DNA from: CAVORD01 sp963698535
Lineage (GTDB): Bacteria; Bacteroidota; Bacteroidia; Bacteroidales; VadinHA17
Direction: 5' to 3'
DNA length: 64,000 bases
NCBI GenBank assembly: GCA_963698535.1
Contig: CAVORD010000001.1
Location: 2,084,962-2,148,961, forward strand
A program made the position numbers and the translations under genes. Below, one piece after another: positions 48,307 to 59,202 of the stretch. Positions within the stretch are counted from its first letter, which is position 1, and each line of letters begins with the position of its first letter. Under the pieces are notes generated by a model. It made no database searches. It was not told the origin of the DNA and saw only the letters and a program-made list of their open reading frames with translations.

Positions 48307-49294
48307 ATGCCAACCAACCTGCCCCCAGAATATTTCGCGGTAGAAGAGAAATATAAAGCCGCACAGACGCCCGAGGAGCAGATCGAATTGCTGGAGGAAT
48401 TGATCTCCACGATCCCGAAGCACAAGGGCACCGACCATTTACGCGCCGATCTGCGCAGGCGTCTCTCGCGGATGAAGGAGAAAAGCCAGACGCAGAAAAA
48501 GAGCGGTAAAGGGGCAGTTTCCCCTTATATCATCGACAAGGAAGGCGGCGGACAGGTGGCCCTGATCGGGTATGCCAATGTGGGCAAGTCGACACTGGTG
48601 GCCGAGTTGACCAACGCCGACCCGGAAGTCTCTCCTCACCCGTATACCACCTGGCAGCCCACCCCGGGGATGATGATGATTGAGAATGTGCAGGTGCAGG
48701 TAATCGACACCCCGCCGGTGAACCGCGGAATTCGTGGAGCCGGAGTTCTATGTGATGCTGCGACGGGCGGATATGATCCTGCTGATGGTCGATCTGGAGG
48801 CGGATGCCCTTACCCAACTGGACGCGACCATCAAGCTGCTGATCGAGAACCGGGTGGTGCCGATGTATCTGAAGGACCAATTTGATGAACCGGGGAATAA
48901 ATTTATTCCGCTGCTGGTGCTGGGCAACAAGTATGACGATCCATCCGCAAATGAGAATTATCACATCTTCTGTGAGTTGAGGGATGATGAGACCCCCTGC
49001 CTGCCGATCTCAGCGCTGACCAAACGCAATATCGACAAGATGAAGCAGCGCATCTTTGATACATTGGCGATCATGCGGGTGTATTCCAAATCTCCGGGTG
49101 ACGAACCAGACCACACTGCCCCATTCGTAATCCACAAAGGAGCTACGGTGGAGGAATTTGCCCTCCAACTGCACAGGGATTTCTACGACAATCTGAAGTC
49201 CGCCAGAGTATGGGGCAGTTCGGATTTTGACAGCCAGATGGTCAGCCGGGAGTACGTGCTGCATGATGAAGATGTTGTTGAATTGAAGATATAA
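48307..49294 (+). CDS. Obg/DRG-like GTPase with TGS domain, frameshifted
   Basis: About 328 residues. An N-terminal helical region (EYFAVEEKYKAAQTPEEQ) precedes a GTPase domain with G1 GYANVGKST near residue 88, G2/G3 region YTTWQPTPGMM and VIDTPP, G4 GNKYD and G5-like PISALT. The C-terminal TGS domain (FVIHKGATVEEFALQLHRDF to VLHDEDVVELKI) is typical of DRG/Obg-related and RelA-type proteins. One break near 48,728 (extra base; span 3n+1). This subgroup is found in Chloroflexi and archaea and is thought to act on ribosomes. A zinc-ribbon gene follows in the same direction. Confidence 0.87.
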
Positions 49295-49346
49295 ATGTAG
49301 GCAATCAGCAGTAGGTAGTTGGCGGCAGGAAAGCTGGAGGAACAAT

Positions 49347-49598
49347 ATGCCTGGATGGACATTACGAGAATTGGACTGCACCCACTGTGGGGGAACTTTC
49401 ACCGATATGGAGGGCGACCTGATCCTGCCGATGCCGCAGCTGTGCGACGATTGCCTGAAAGCGCTCTGGGGCCTATCGGATGAGGAACTGGACAGCCTGG
49501 AAATCCATCCGGAGAACCGGGGGCTGCTGAATTCTCTTCGAGTGCAGCAATCGCTGGAAGAAATTCTATCTGAAAGAATACTCAACCGGGGAAGATAG
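49347..49598 (+). CDS. Small zinc-ribbon protein
   Basis: An 83-residue intact protein with two C-x2-C knuckles, LDCTHCGG (Cys 10 and 13) and LCDDCLKA (Cys 33 and 36), which should hold one zinc. The C-terminal half is acidic and helical (LSDEELDSLEIHPENRG). It starts behind a GGAGGAACAAT ribosome site, 52 bases after the GTPase, and a hairpin follows at 49,615. No known family name; a small nucleic-acid or protein-binding zinc protein is likely. Confidence 0.65.
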   Translation: MPGWTLRELDCTHCGGTFTDMEGDLILPMPQLCDDCLKALWGLSDEELDSLEIHPENRGLLNSLRVQQSLEEILSERILNRGR

Positions 49599-49609
49599 GC
49601 CAACATAGC

Positions 49610-49637
49610 AAAACAGCCAGGAAAGTGCTTCCTGGCT
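49610..49637 (-). terminator. Hairpin between convergent genes
   Basis: AGCCAGGA (49615-49622) and TCCTGGCT (49630-49637) form an eight-pair stem. On the minus strand it is followed by GTTTTGC, so it would end the lipoprotein gene at 49664; on the plus strand no T run follows, but the stem may serve both. Confidence 0.6.
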
Positions 49638-49663
49638 ATAATAGAGTCTGTTTTCAAAACGGA

Positions 49664-50564
49664 TTAGTTATCCAGATGCCACAGATCCATATCGGTAAAG
49701 TTGCAGCGGGTCCCATAATCCTTATTCGATCCGGAAGATACCTGGTAAAGCCATGGTGCCTTCTACCAGTTTTTCACCATAGCGGATGTCAATCCTCTCC
49801 AGTTCACTATTGAAGACCTGGAAAGTTTTTCCCTGGGCGGTGATGATGACGGTCTCGCTGCCTTTCATATGTTCAATCTGTCCCCAATACGCTTTTGAGA
49901 GGGAGATACCGTTCCAGCCCTTGAGCAGCTGGGCAAAGTTGATCTTGCCATCCAGGGTGAGGATGAAATTGTAATATTCATCAAAATCTTCACTTATCCT
50001 GAAAGCGAAGCCACAACCAGACCGGTACCACTCATTGGCCTTGTCATTAACCTCCCAGGAGACATCCATTACCAGGACAAAATCCTTAACAAATGAATCC
50101 GGGATGGGCACAGAACGATAGTAACCGATCTGGGCGAATTCTCCCTCATAAGGGGGCAGCTGCTGGAAAGTGCCCTCTCTGCTGGTGATGAATCCCTGGT
50201 CATAGAGATCCTGCACGACAGTGTAGATGCTTTCAGCTGCTTCTGTAGCCTGGGCTTTGGCTATCTGTGTCCGTGCGACAAGGGTTTCTTGCTCACCTGC
50301 CAGCCGAGTAGCTTTGATTGCAGCGTCTGTAGCTTTTGCCATTTCTGTGGCTTCCTGGGCTTCACTGGTCTTGGCCAGTTCAGCCTCGTAAGCCAGGGTC
50401 TCGGCCTGCTGTGTACTGACGACATTGGCAGTCTTGGTGCTTTGGTCAAAAATTTCCGCAGACACGGCAGTTTGTGTCTGGGTAAGTTTCGAATCAGCCC
50501 CTCCACAGGCCGATAACAACACCAAAATAAGCATCACAGTAACAAAAATGGTTGCCTTATTCAT
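49664..50564 (-). CDS. Lipoprotein with coiled-coil stalk and LamG-like C-terminal domain, frameshifted
   Basis: About 300 residues from ATG 50564. Signal peptide MNKATIFVTVMLILVLLSAC with lipobox LLSAC (Cys20). Residues 25-120 are an Ala/Thr/Gln/Glu-rich helical stalk (TQTQTAVSAEIFDQSTKTAN, ATEMAKATDAAIKATRLAGE). The C-terminal domain (IPDSFVKDFVLVMDVSWEV to NFILTLDGKINF) is jelly-roll, LamG-like. The obvious frame stops at 49722, but removing one base near 49,745 restores VSSGSNKDYGTRCNFTDMDL followed by WHLDN and a stop at 49664, the normal ending of this family (span 3n+1). Surface role unknown. Confidence 0.78.
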
Positions 50565-50762
50565 CGAAAATATTCTCCTTGTGCGGTTTGGATCGTTATG
50601 AATATTCTCCCAATATGGGAAATTTATCATATCCAGAAATGACTGGGACTAATTTATAATAATGAATAGATTGATTTTGGACAAATCATGCAACCGTTTG
50701 CACCAATTTAAGGTAAAATTAATCAGTGCACAAGTTTTAATAATCTGACACAGGCTGGAAAA

Positions 50763-53700
50763 ATGAAAATAACGACACCCCTATCCCCCACCCGATCAGG
50801 GCATTTTGAGTTCCACATCTCACGCAATGTGCGGGAAATCCTATGACTTTGACCAGGCGATCTTCTCCCTCAACGGGAATGTGATCCTGGCCGATTTTCA
50901 AGCTGCCCGGCAGTTCACCCAGAGGCTCAATCAGAAACGTAGCGTCTGGCACTCCGGCCTTCAAAGCCGGACAGGTGAATGCCATGGGGCTGATCGACGA
51001 GATCCTACATTTGGTGGTCGGTATGTACAAGCAGCAGGTCAAACCCCGGGTAATGTCGGAAGCCCTGGATTGGGTCTCTTCCCGGTTGGGTGAAGAGGCC
51101 ACCGACCAGGCCCTGGCAACATTCAGCATACAGTTCCCGGCCCTGTCAGTTTACCGCCAGGAACTCGAAGAAGAGGCGTACTTCAACGCTGAGACTGACG
51201 GGGTCCCCAACAAAGAGATCATCCTGGAAGAAATGCTGATGCTGTGGCTGGCCAACGCCAACCCGGCCTTCAGCCCGTACGCCTGCTGTTTGATGATACC
51301 GCCCTGAAAGAGAATTCAGTCTATTCCCAGATCATCGCCCAGCTGGACCAATTCTTCAATTACCAGCCGACCTTTGGACCCGCATAACCAGCAGTTGATC
51401 GCCATGCTGCGCAGCCCAGCGCTGGAATCCCCCGACTCCCTCAGTGGACAGCTGGACTATATCCGCACCCACTGGAGTGTGCTGATCGGGGAATTCCTGC
51501 AGCGGCTGCTCTCCAGCATGGACATGATCACTGAAGAGGAGCTGATGCGTCTTTGGCCGGGACCCGGCCCAGCGGAAGTGATCGACTTCAATGCCTGGGG
51601 GCTGGGCGATGCCCCAGAACGCTTCTCCGAAGACAGCGACTGGATGCCGCGCCTGGTGCTGCTGGCCAAGAATGCCTATGTCTGGCTGGACCAGCTCTCC
51701 CGCCAGTACCAGCGCCAGATCCGCCGCCTGGACCAGATCCCGGATGAGGAACTTGACCGATTGGCCAACCAGGGAATCACTGGGCTGTGGCTGATCGGCC
51801 TGTGGCGGCGCAGCAATGCTTCCCGCCGGATCAAGCAGATGATGGGCGACCCGGATGCAATCGCCTCGGCCTATTCGCTGGATGATTACGATCATCGCAC
51901 GAGCGAACTGGGAGGCGCACAAGCAATCGACAATCTGCGCCAGCGGGCGATGCGACGCGGCATCCGCCTGGGTGGGGATATGGTCCCCAATCACATGGCG
52001 ATTGACTCGCGCTGGGTGATCGAACACCCGCAGTGGTTCCTTGGCCTGGACCACGCCCCTTTCCCCGGCTACACATTCAACGGTCCTAATCTCTCCGGTC
52101 GCGAGGATGTCGGCATCTACCTGGAAGACCAATACTACTCCCGTAGCGATGCCGCCGTGGTCTTCAAGCGGGTCGATTTCTGGAGCGGGAGAGGAACGAT
52201 ATATCTACCACGGCAACGACGGCACCAATATGCCCTGGAACGACACCGCCCAGTTGAATTTCACCCAGCCGGAAGTCCGCGAAGGCGTGATCCAGACGAT
52301 CCTGCATGTCGCCCGGCAGTTCCCGATCATCCGCTTCGACGCCGCCATGACCCTGGCCAAACAGCATATCCAGCGACTGTGGTTCCCCCCACCGGGCAGC
52401 GGCGGCGCAATCCCCTCCCGGGCCGGGCATGGTATGACCGCAGGAAGAATTTGACCGGGCCATCCCGCAAGGAATTCTGGCGCGAGGTGGTCGACCGGGT
52501 GGCCGCAGAGGTGCCCGATACGCTCGCTGCTGGCTGAGGCCTTCTGGATGATGGAAGGTTATTTTGTCCGCACACTGGGGATGCACCGGGTGTACAACAG
52601 CGCCTTCATGCACATGCTGCGGGACGAGGACAACGCCAAATACCGCCAGCTGATCAAGAACACGCTGGAATACAATCCGCAGATCCTCAAGCGGTATGTC
52701 AACTTCATGAACAACCCGGACGAGGAGACTGCCGTCGAGCAGTTCGGCAAGGGAGACAAATATTTCGGGGTTGCCACAATGATGGCCACCCTGCCCGGGC
52801 TGCCGATGGTCGGGCACGGCCAGGTCGAGGGCTTTGCCGAGAAGTACGGGATGGAATATCACCGGCCCAAATGGCAGGAGCAGCCGGACCAGCAGTCTGA
52901 TCGAACGTCACAGCCGGCAGATCTTCCCACTCTTCCACCGGCGGCGGTTGTTTGCCGGGGTGGAGAACTTCCTGCTGTACGACTTCTACGCCCCTTCCGG
53001 ACAAGGTGAACGAGGATGTCATTCGCCTATTCCAACCGGCTGGGGGACGAGCACGCGCTGGTGATCTATCACAACCGATTTCGGGGATACCCGCGGCTGG
53101 ATCAAAACCTCGGCAGCCTATCTTGGATAAGCAGCAACGGAGACAGACATGCTGGTCCAGCGTCAATCTGGGCAAGGGCTGAACCTGCCCGATGACCCAA
53201 ATGCCTATCGTGATCTTCCGCAACCTGGTGACAGGCAAGGAATATATCCGCAACTGTGCCGAATTGCATGACAAAGGCCTGTTCGTGGAGTTGTTCGCCT
53301 ACCAGACCTAGGTCTTCCTCGATTTCCGGATCGTGTTCGATTCACCGGATGGCCGCTACACCCGGGTGAACGCCTATCTGGGCGGGCAGCCGATCGATAG
53401 TGTGGAGGAAGCCATGCAGGAGATGTTCCTCCAGGTGGTCCACCAGCCCTACCGGGAGCTGGTCAACGCCGGGATGCTGCGTTTCCTGATCGCCAACCGG
53501 CGAGGCGAGATCGATGAGAAGCTGGACAGCACGCCGCTGGACCAGGTGGAACAAAAAAGTACTCACCTGATCCGGGCAGTCGCCGGATTCCTCGAATCTG
53601 TCCACCGGATGCAGAACCGATCGCCGAGTATGATGCGCCAGCGTACTGAGGCAATCCTGACTCTGCCCGTGCTGGCTGAAGACTACCCCTGGCCGCGCTC

Positions 53701-54239
53701 GAAGAAGTATACGGCCCTGACCAGTCGAGTGACCAGAAAAGTTGGATCACGATGTATTCAACTGGGCGCGTGCTATTGATCTCTGCCCTGACCAATGCAC
53801 TGGGACAGGTCGTGGATGAGAGACTGCCCCGAGGCCGGCAAATGCCAGCCAGGACTGGATCGATGAATGGCTGCTGCGCAAAGTGATCCGCGAGAGCTTT
53901 GAACAACTGCCGGTCAGCCCGGCGGCAGCGGAATACGGCATCAGGCCTGGTCCGGCTGCTGACCGGACAGTGTGACTGGACGGATGATCGCCCTCCAGCA
54001 AGGCCGGAAAGCCGCGCACGGTGATGGCAAGCCTGGCTGGCTGATCCGGCAGTGCCGCGAATTCCTGCGGCATCAACACCTACGATGAAGTCGAATGGTT
54101 CAACCAGGAAGCGATGGACACCTGGCTGGACTGGATGCAATCCTGGGTGTGACAATGTGATCAACGATGACAAGCATCCCCGCCGAAGACAAACCCAGGC
54201 AGACTGGTGCAGATCCATGACTGGATCCTGCAGAATTGA
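50763..54239 (+). CDS. GH13 alpha-amylase family protein with long N- and C-terminal extensions, frameshifted
   Basis: About 1,150 residues, start MKITTPLSPTR at 50763. The first 230 residues are an accessory region (FDQAIFSLNGNVILADFQAA). The catalytic barrel follows: LANQGITGLWLIGLWRRS, GGDMVPNHMAID, nucleophile Asp in FPIIRFDAAMTLAKQH, acid/base Glu in LLLAEAFWMMEG and NNPDEETA in place of the usual HD. A post-catalytic YHNRFGDTRGWIKTS and a long helical tail (IDSVEEAMQEMFLQVVHQPY) continue past a TAG at 53,310 (QT-stop-VFLDF), probably a base error. The frame breaks many times after 52,190. The real stop is uncertain; LVQIHDWILQN to 54,239 is the best end. First gene of a glucan operon with glgA and malQ. 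Confidence 0.78.
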
Positions 54240-54305
54240 GAAGGCCGTCGGCCTGGCCGAATACCAGGTAGACAGACTTGAAAACCAACTCAAAGGAGAA
54301 GTGAA

Positions 54306-55780
54306 ATGGCGAAAAAACTCAAAGTTCTATTCCTGGCAGCCGAAGCCGCTCCGCTCGTGAAGGTCGGCGGATTGGGTGATGTAGCCGGAGCACTGCCTCC
54401 AGCGCTGCGCAGCCTGCCTGAGAAACCGGATGTGCGGCTGGTGATCCCGATGCACAATCAGATCGACTTGGCAAGCGTGCCGCGCAAGCTAGCAGCGGAC
54501 TTCCAGATCAGGCACAGCCACGGGCAAGATCAGTGTCAAGGTATTGGAGACCAAGCGTCAGGGAGTGACCGGTGTATCTGATCGACAGCGAGCCGATCCG
54601 CAAGGCGGGCGATGGTGTACAGCTCAGATGACCAGCTGGACGGCTACAAGTACACCTTGTTCTCCCTGGCCGCCCTGGAACTGGCCAAACAGCTCGATTG
54701 GGCACCAGACGTACTCCATGCCCACGACTGGCATACTGCCCTGGCAGTCTATGCCCTCAAGACCACCCTGAAAGATGACGACTTCTTTGCCAGATACCAA
54801 AACCCTGCTGACCGTGCACAACCTGCCCTACCTGGGCAACGGCGCCGGGCCGGCGGTGAAAGAATTTGGGCTCGCCCGCGGCGGAAGGCAGTGCACTGCC
54901 CTGGTGGGCGCAGGATATGCCCCTCCCAATGGGCTTGCTGACCGCCGACAAGATCAATACGGTCTCGGAAGGCTATGCGCAAGGAGATCCTGACCGAGGC
55001 GTATCGGCACCGGTCTGCATGAGTTCTTGGCTACACGCAAAAGAGACCTCTCCGGGATCCTCAACGGGATCGATCTCCGAAGCCTGGGACCCGGCAGACC
55101 GACAAAGCGCTGGCAGTCAACTATTCCGTAGACGGCATTGGCGCCACGCAAAGAGAATAAACCCGCCCTGCTGAAGGAACTGGGGCTGACCCGAGACTCA
55201 AGCTCCCCCTGCTGGCTTTCATCGGGCGGATGGACCACCAAAAAGGGATCGAGATCGCCCTGGAAGCGCTGCAGCAGATGCCAAGATCTGAGAGCTGGCA
55301 GGCGGTCTTCCTGGGGACCGGCGATCCCGAGATCGAAGACATGGACCAGGCAGCTGGCAGACGAATTTCCCGGACGGGTGGCCGGCAGTGATCCGATTTG
55401 ACGGCGATCTGGCCCGCCGGATCTACGCCGGGGCGGATATGATGCTGATCCCCTCCCGCTACGAACCCTGCGGCCTGATCCAGATGTCGGCCATGCGCTA
55501 TGGCTGTGTACCGGTGGCCCGGGCCACCGGCGGCTTGCGTGATACAATCACCGATCTATAGACTCCGACAGGCCGGGACCGGTTTCCTGTTCGAACGACG
55601 CCGACCCCCGAGGCAATGGCCAAAGCCCTGAAGCGCGCCCTGAAAGCTTACGCCGACCGGCGCCGCTGGCCGCACATCTGCAGAAGCGCGGCATGAAACA
55701 GGACTTTCTCCTGGGCACTGTCTGCGCAGAAATATCTGGACGCTATACCGGTCACTGTGTCGAAATTCATTGATCCATAA
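54306..55780 (+). CDS. glgA: Glycogen synthase, frameshifted
   Basis: GT5-family glucosyltransferase making alpha-1,4-glucan, about 485 residues. N-terminal KVLFLAAEAAPLVKVGGLGDVAGALP is the ADP/UDP-glucose-binding start with the K-x-G-G-L of glycogen synthases; HAHDWHTALAVY, VHNLPYLG, INTVSEGYAQEIL, GILNGIDLRSWDP follow, and the C-terminal half has LLAFIGRMDHQKGIEI and LIPSRYEPCGLIQM (E-x7-E region). The ribosome site AAAGGAGAAGTG precedes ATG 54306. Ten or more frame breaks, mostly extra bases. End SKFIDP-TAA at 55778-55780. The gene lies between the GH13 gene and malQ. Confidence 0.88.
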
Positions 55781-55797
55781 GGAGTACCACCTCAGCA

Positions 55798-57312
55798 TGA
55801 ATTTTCCCGTTCTTCTGGTATCCTGCTCCACCCCACCAGCCTGCCCGGCCAGTATCGGGATCGGCGATCTTGGCCCGGCAGCCTACCCGCTGGATCGACT
55901 TTCTCTGAATCCAGCGGTACCAAACTGTGGCAGATCCTGCCGCTGGGGCCGACCGGCTATGCCGATTCACCCTACCAATGCTTCTCGGCGATGGCCGGCA
56001 ATCCCGTATCTGATCAGCCCGGAACTGCTGTCGAAGACGGCCGTTGATCACCAATGAGCGATGAATACCATCCGGATTTCCCGGCGGAGCAAGTGGACTA
56101 CGGCACCGTGATCCCCTGGAAGATCGCCTGCTGCAGCAGGCCTATTACCAGCATAAGCAAACGGGCTGCTGGCAGGCTGAATTTGATGCCTATCCGGGCG
56201 AGAACGACCACTGGCTGGAGGATTTCGCCCTGTTCATGGCGATGAAGCAGGCCCATGACCTGCGTCCGTGGGTGGAATGGCCGGAAGCGCTGCGCGACCG
56301 CCAGCCGCAGGCGATCGACCGCCTTCAGAGATACCAACCGGGGCGGGATCATCGAGCAGCACGCCTTCGACCAGTTCCTGTTCTTCCGCCAGTGGACGCA
56401 CCTGAAGCAATACGCCAACGACAAGGGGATCCGGATCATCGGGGATATTCCGATCTATGTGGCGCACGACAGCTCGGATGTGTGGAGCCAGCCGGAACTG
56501 TTCCAGCTGGATGAAAGAGGCCAGCCGACCGTGGTGGCCGGCGTGCCGCCGGATTACTTCTCCGAGACCGGCCAGTTGTGGGGCAACCCGATCTACCGCT
56601 GGGACCTGCACGCCAAAGAATGGATTTACGCCTGGTGGAAGACAGCGCATCGAGAGCGTACTGAGCCAGGTGGATATCATCCGGCTTGGACCATTTCCGC
56701 GGCTTTGCCGGGTATTGGGAAGTGCCCGCCAGCGAAGAGACGGCCATCAACGGCCGCTGGCTGCCCGGACCAGGCGCGCCGATCTTCAAGGCGCTCAAGG
56801 AGCATCTCGGCGGAACTGCCGCTGATCGCCGAGGACCTGGGCGTATATCACCCCGGATGTGGTCGCCCTGCGGGAGCAGTTCAACCTGCCGGGGATGAAG
56901 ATCTTCCAGTTCGGGTTGGAAGGCGGAACGAGGATCCCTTCGTGCCGCACAACTTTCGAGGAGAACTGCGTGGCCTACACCGGGACACACGACAACGATA
57001 CCTCTGCCGGCTGGTTCCGCAAGGCGATCCCCGAACACCAGGGGTTTGCGCAGTATTACCTGGGAGTAGACAAAGGATCCGCCAAACCCGCTTATGTCAC
57101 CTGGCGGATGATCGAGAAGTTGTGGGAGTCGTGGGCAACTTTACACCCTGGCCCCGATGCAGGACTTCCTCGGCCTGGGCACCGAAGCACGGATGAACTA
57201 CCCAGGCACGACATCCGGCAACTGGCAGTGGCGGATGAAGGCAGAGGATACGAGTGGGGCGCTGGCCGAGAAGATTGGAGAGTTGAATAAGAGGACGGGG
57301 CGGTATGTATAA
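55798..57312 (+). CDS. malQ: 4-alpha-glucanotransferase (amylomaltase), frameshifted
   Basis: GH77 enzyme of about 500 residues that rearranges alpha-1,4-glucans. Readable in order: GILLHPTSLPGQYGIGDLG (across frames), LPLGPTGYADSPYQ, AGNPYLISPELL, FLFFRQWTHLKQYAND, IIGDIPIYVAHDSSDVW, GVPPDYFSETGQLWGNP, RLDHFRGFAGYWEVP (nucleophile Asp), PLIAEDLG (acid/base Glu), AYTGTHDNDTSAGWF and MNYPGTTSGNWQWRM. The start is ATG 55798, 17 bases after glgA; the stop is TAA 57310-57312, followed by a terminator. With the GH13 protein and glgA it forms a glycogen synthesis and turnover operon. Confidence 0.9.
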
Positions 57313-57331
57313 CCAAAGAAACCTATCCACG

Positions 57332-57364
57332 AATGGGAGAGCAGATTGCCCTCCCATTTTTTTT
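57332..57364 (+). terminator. Rho-independent terminator of the glycogen operon
   Basis: AATGGGAG (57332-57339) and CTCCCATT (57351-57358) form the stem, followed by a T run to about 57364. It lies 20 bases after malQ. Confidence 0.85.
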
Positions 57365-57396
57365 GGAACCACATTTTCAATCAAAGCAAAGAAGAT

Positions 57397-58023
57397 TTAT
57401 TCTACCGGACGGCCATAGAAGGGGCGGTCGAGACTGCAACCTTCATTCTCACTTTTTATTGATCCCTCCATCCAATCATAACGGCCTTGTGTATCATACC
57501 GGAAAAAGAAAACATCATAATTGAGCGTTACTCCATCTATTGTGATTGATGAAGTGTAATTGGCACCACCAGGACCTTTTTCAAACAATTTAAATTCCAG
57601 ACGCTGCCCGGTAGTCAGATTGTCAAAATAGATAATATTGTGGTCCTCTGCAATAGAAATGGTAACGATTTCAGGATCAGGCGGAGAAAATGTTAATGTC
57701 CCCTCAGGGCAAACGGTGGTTAGAGTCTCATAGGTGACTGTCCAGTCCACTAAGAGCGGGATATCGATTGTGTCCTCAGACGGAATAACCTCTTCGCCCA
57801 GATCGATGACATCAGATTCGGGATCCTTCTGCTCTTGGACATCATTGATCGCATCAACCTCATCCTCGGTGAACTCAAACCCATCGTCGGCATTGTTAAC
57901 GCTGTCAACCTCGTCCTCTGTGAAGACCATTTCGTCCGGGCTGTTAGTAATTCCTGTAGGGCCAGAGCATGCAGATAACCCAACCGCAATGAAAACACCG
58001 ATAAACAATCCAATTTTTCTCAT
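57397..58023 (-). CDS. Putative lipoprotein with repeated acidic motif
   Basis: A 208-residue intact protein from ATG 58023. Signal peptide MRKIGLFIGVFIAVGLSAC with lipobox GLSAC (Cys19). The following 60 residues are strongly acidic and contain a direct repeat, VFTEDEVDSVNNADDG and EFTEDEVDAINDVQEQ, possibly a calcium-binding or spacer segment. The C-terminal 110 residues look like a beta-rich domain (GTLTFSPPDPEIVTISIAED) with two cysteines (VCPEG, EGCSLD) that could form a disulfide. Convergent with the glycogen operon. No family recognised. Confidence 0.7.
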   Translation of the reverse strand: MRKIGLFIGVFIAVGLSACSGPTGITNSPDEMVFTEDEVDSVNNADDGFEFTEDEVDAINDVQEQKDPESDVIDLGEEVIPSEDTIDIPLLVDWTVTYETLTTVCPEGTLTFSPPDPEIVTISIAEDHNIIYFDNLTTGQRLEFKLFEKGPGGANYTSSITIDGVTLNYDVFFFRYDTQGRYDWMEGSIKSENEGCSLDRPFYGRPVE

Positions 58024-58160
58024 ATACCTATCCTCTTGGTAATTAATTCTCATAATTACGATCTAATTTATCATTTATTATAGCATTAGACAACAGGATA
58101 GCGCTAAAGTTATAGATTTATTTAGTTGGGAGTTAGGTTCGCCCTAGACTGCATTTGGGA

Positions 58161-58208
58161 GATTGCTTCGCCCTTCACAGCTTTGCTGCACGGGGCTCGC
58201 AATGACAC
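58161..58208. repeat. GATTGCTTCG...CTCGCAATGACA repeat fragment
   Basis: GATTGCTTCG at 58161 and CTCGCAATGACAC at 58196 are parts of a widespread dispersed repeat. The same CGCAATGAC end occurs in the MITE-like element at 14383-14509. Only one half-element is evident here. Confidence 0.45.
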
Positions 58209-58284
58209 TGAAAACTTGACTAATCCTCAAAAAAAGGCACCCTTCTCACTTTGAGGGGGAACGGTTGGGATTATGGGTATTCCT

Positions 58285-59202
58285 CTAGTCCTCGCCCTTC
58301 AGCACATCCGGATCGAGGTTGAAGTTCTTGCGCCATTCGCGCATGCGTTTGCCAGGCTTCTTCCAGAATTTGATCCGGGCCGGGTCAATTTTGCGTTTGA
58401 TCAGCCACTTCCGGACGGCATAATACACGCCAAAGTTGAATCGCCGCCAACTGACTGGTTTCTCATTCCGGTACCAGATATCAGCGACCATTTTTCCCAT
58501 TTCCTTCTCCAGGAATTCCGGATCGTTCTTGATCCGATCCATGATCTCTGGCTGGTCAGTGGCGCGGGTGTAATCCCTGGTGTAAACGTGGAGCTTTAAG
58601 GCAGTCAGCCTGGGGGCGAGGACAAACTTCTTGCCATTGAACTGCGCCCGCATGAAGTAATCCGCCCGCGGAAAAGTATATACCTCCCAGGGACGCTTCC
58701 AGTAGCCAATATCGTTAATCACATCCTTGCGGTGCATCGTCTGGGTGGCTTCCGGGGGAAAGGGCGAATCCGGGTAGTGCGGGACGACCGGCTGGGTGAA
58801 ATTCTCCGGTCAGCGGGTCATTCTCATCGTAGATCCACTCCATGATCGAGTAAGCAAAATCGGCGTTGTGGGCCTGGATGGTCTCCAGCAGCACTTCCAG
58901 ATGGTTGGGCAGCCAGATATCGTCGTGGTTGAGGTAGGCAGATATAGGTGCCCTTCGCCCGGCGCAGACCTTCGTTGGAGGGTTCCGACTGGTCTCCGGT
59001 ATTCTGCGGCAGGTTGTACCAGTTGACCCGGGGATCTTCATAGGTCGCCATAAGGCCCTCGCGTGCCGTCGGTGCAGCCATCCCCGATCACCCAAAGCTC
59101 GAAGTCCGTCATCGTCTGCCAGAGGACGCTCTCGATCGCGTATTTGAGGGTGGATTTCTTGTTATAGGTGGCGATGATCACAGTGACGAGAGGATCAGCC
59201 AT
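58285..59202 (-). CDS. Family 2 glycosyltransferase, frameshifted
   Basis: About 305 residues. The start MADPLVTVIIATYNKKSTLK with TYNK and ESVLWQTMTDFELWVIGDGC is the classical GT-A nucleotide-sugar domain; the D-x-D-like AYLNHDDIWLPNHLEVLL follows, then the acceptor half FPRADYFMRAQFNGKKFVLA and a basic C-terminus (WKKPGKRMREWRKNF). Breaks near 59,060, 58,945, 58,795 and 58,725. Its start overlaps the stop of the oxidoreductase gene by eight bases, so they are translated together; a nucleotide-sugar or surface-glycan role is likely. Confidence 0.82.

Noticed and set aside
53300..53320. Amber suppression or pyrrolysine at the TAG in the GH13 gene
   Set aside because: The gene is full of frame errors, no pyl genes are visible and the product is not a methylamine methyltransferase; a base error is more likely.
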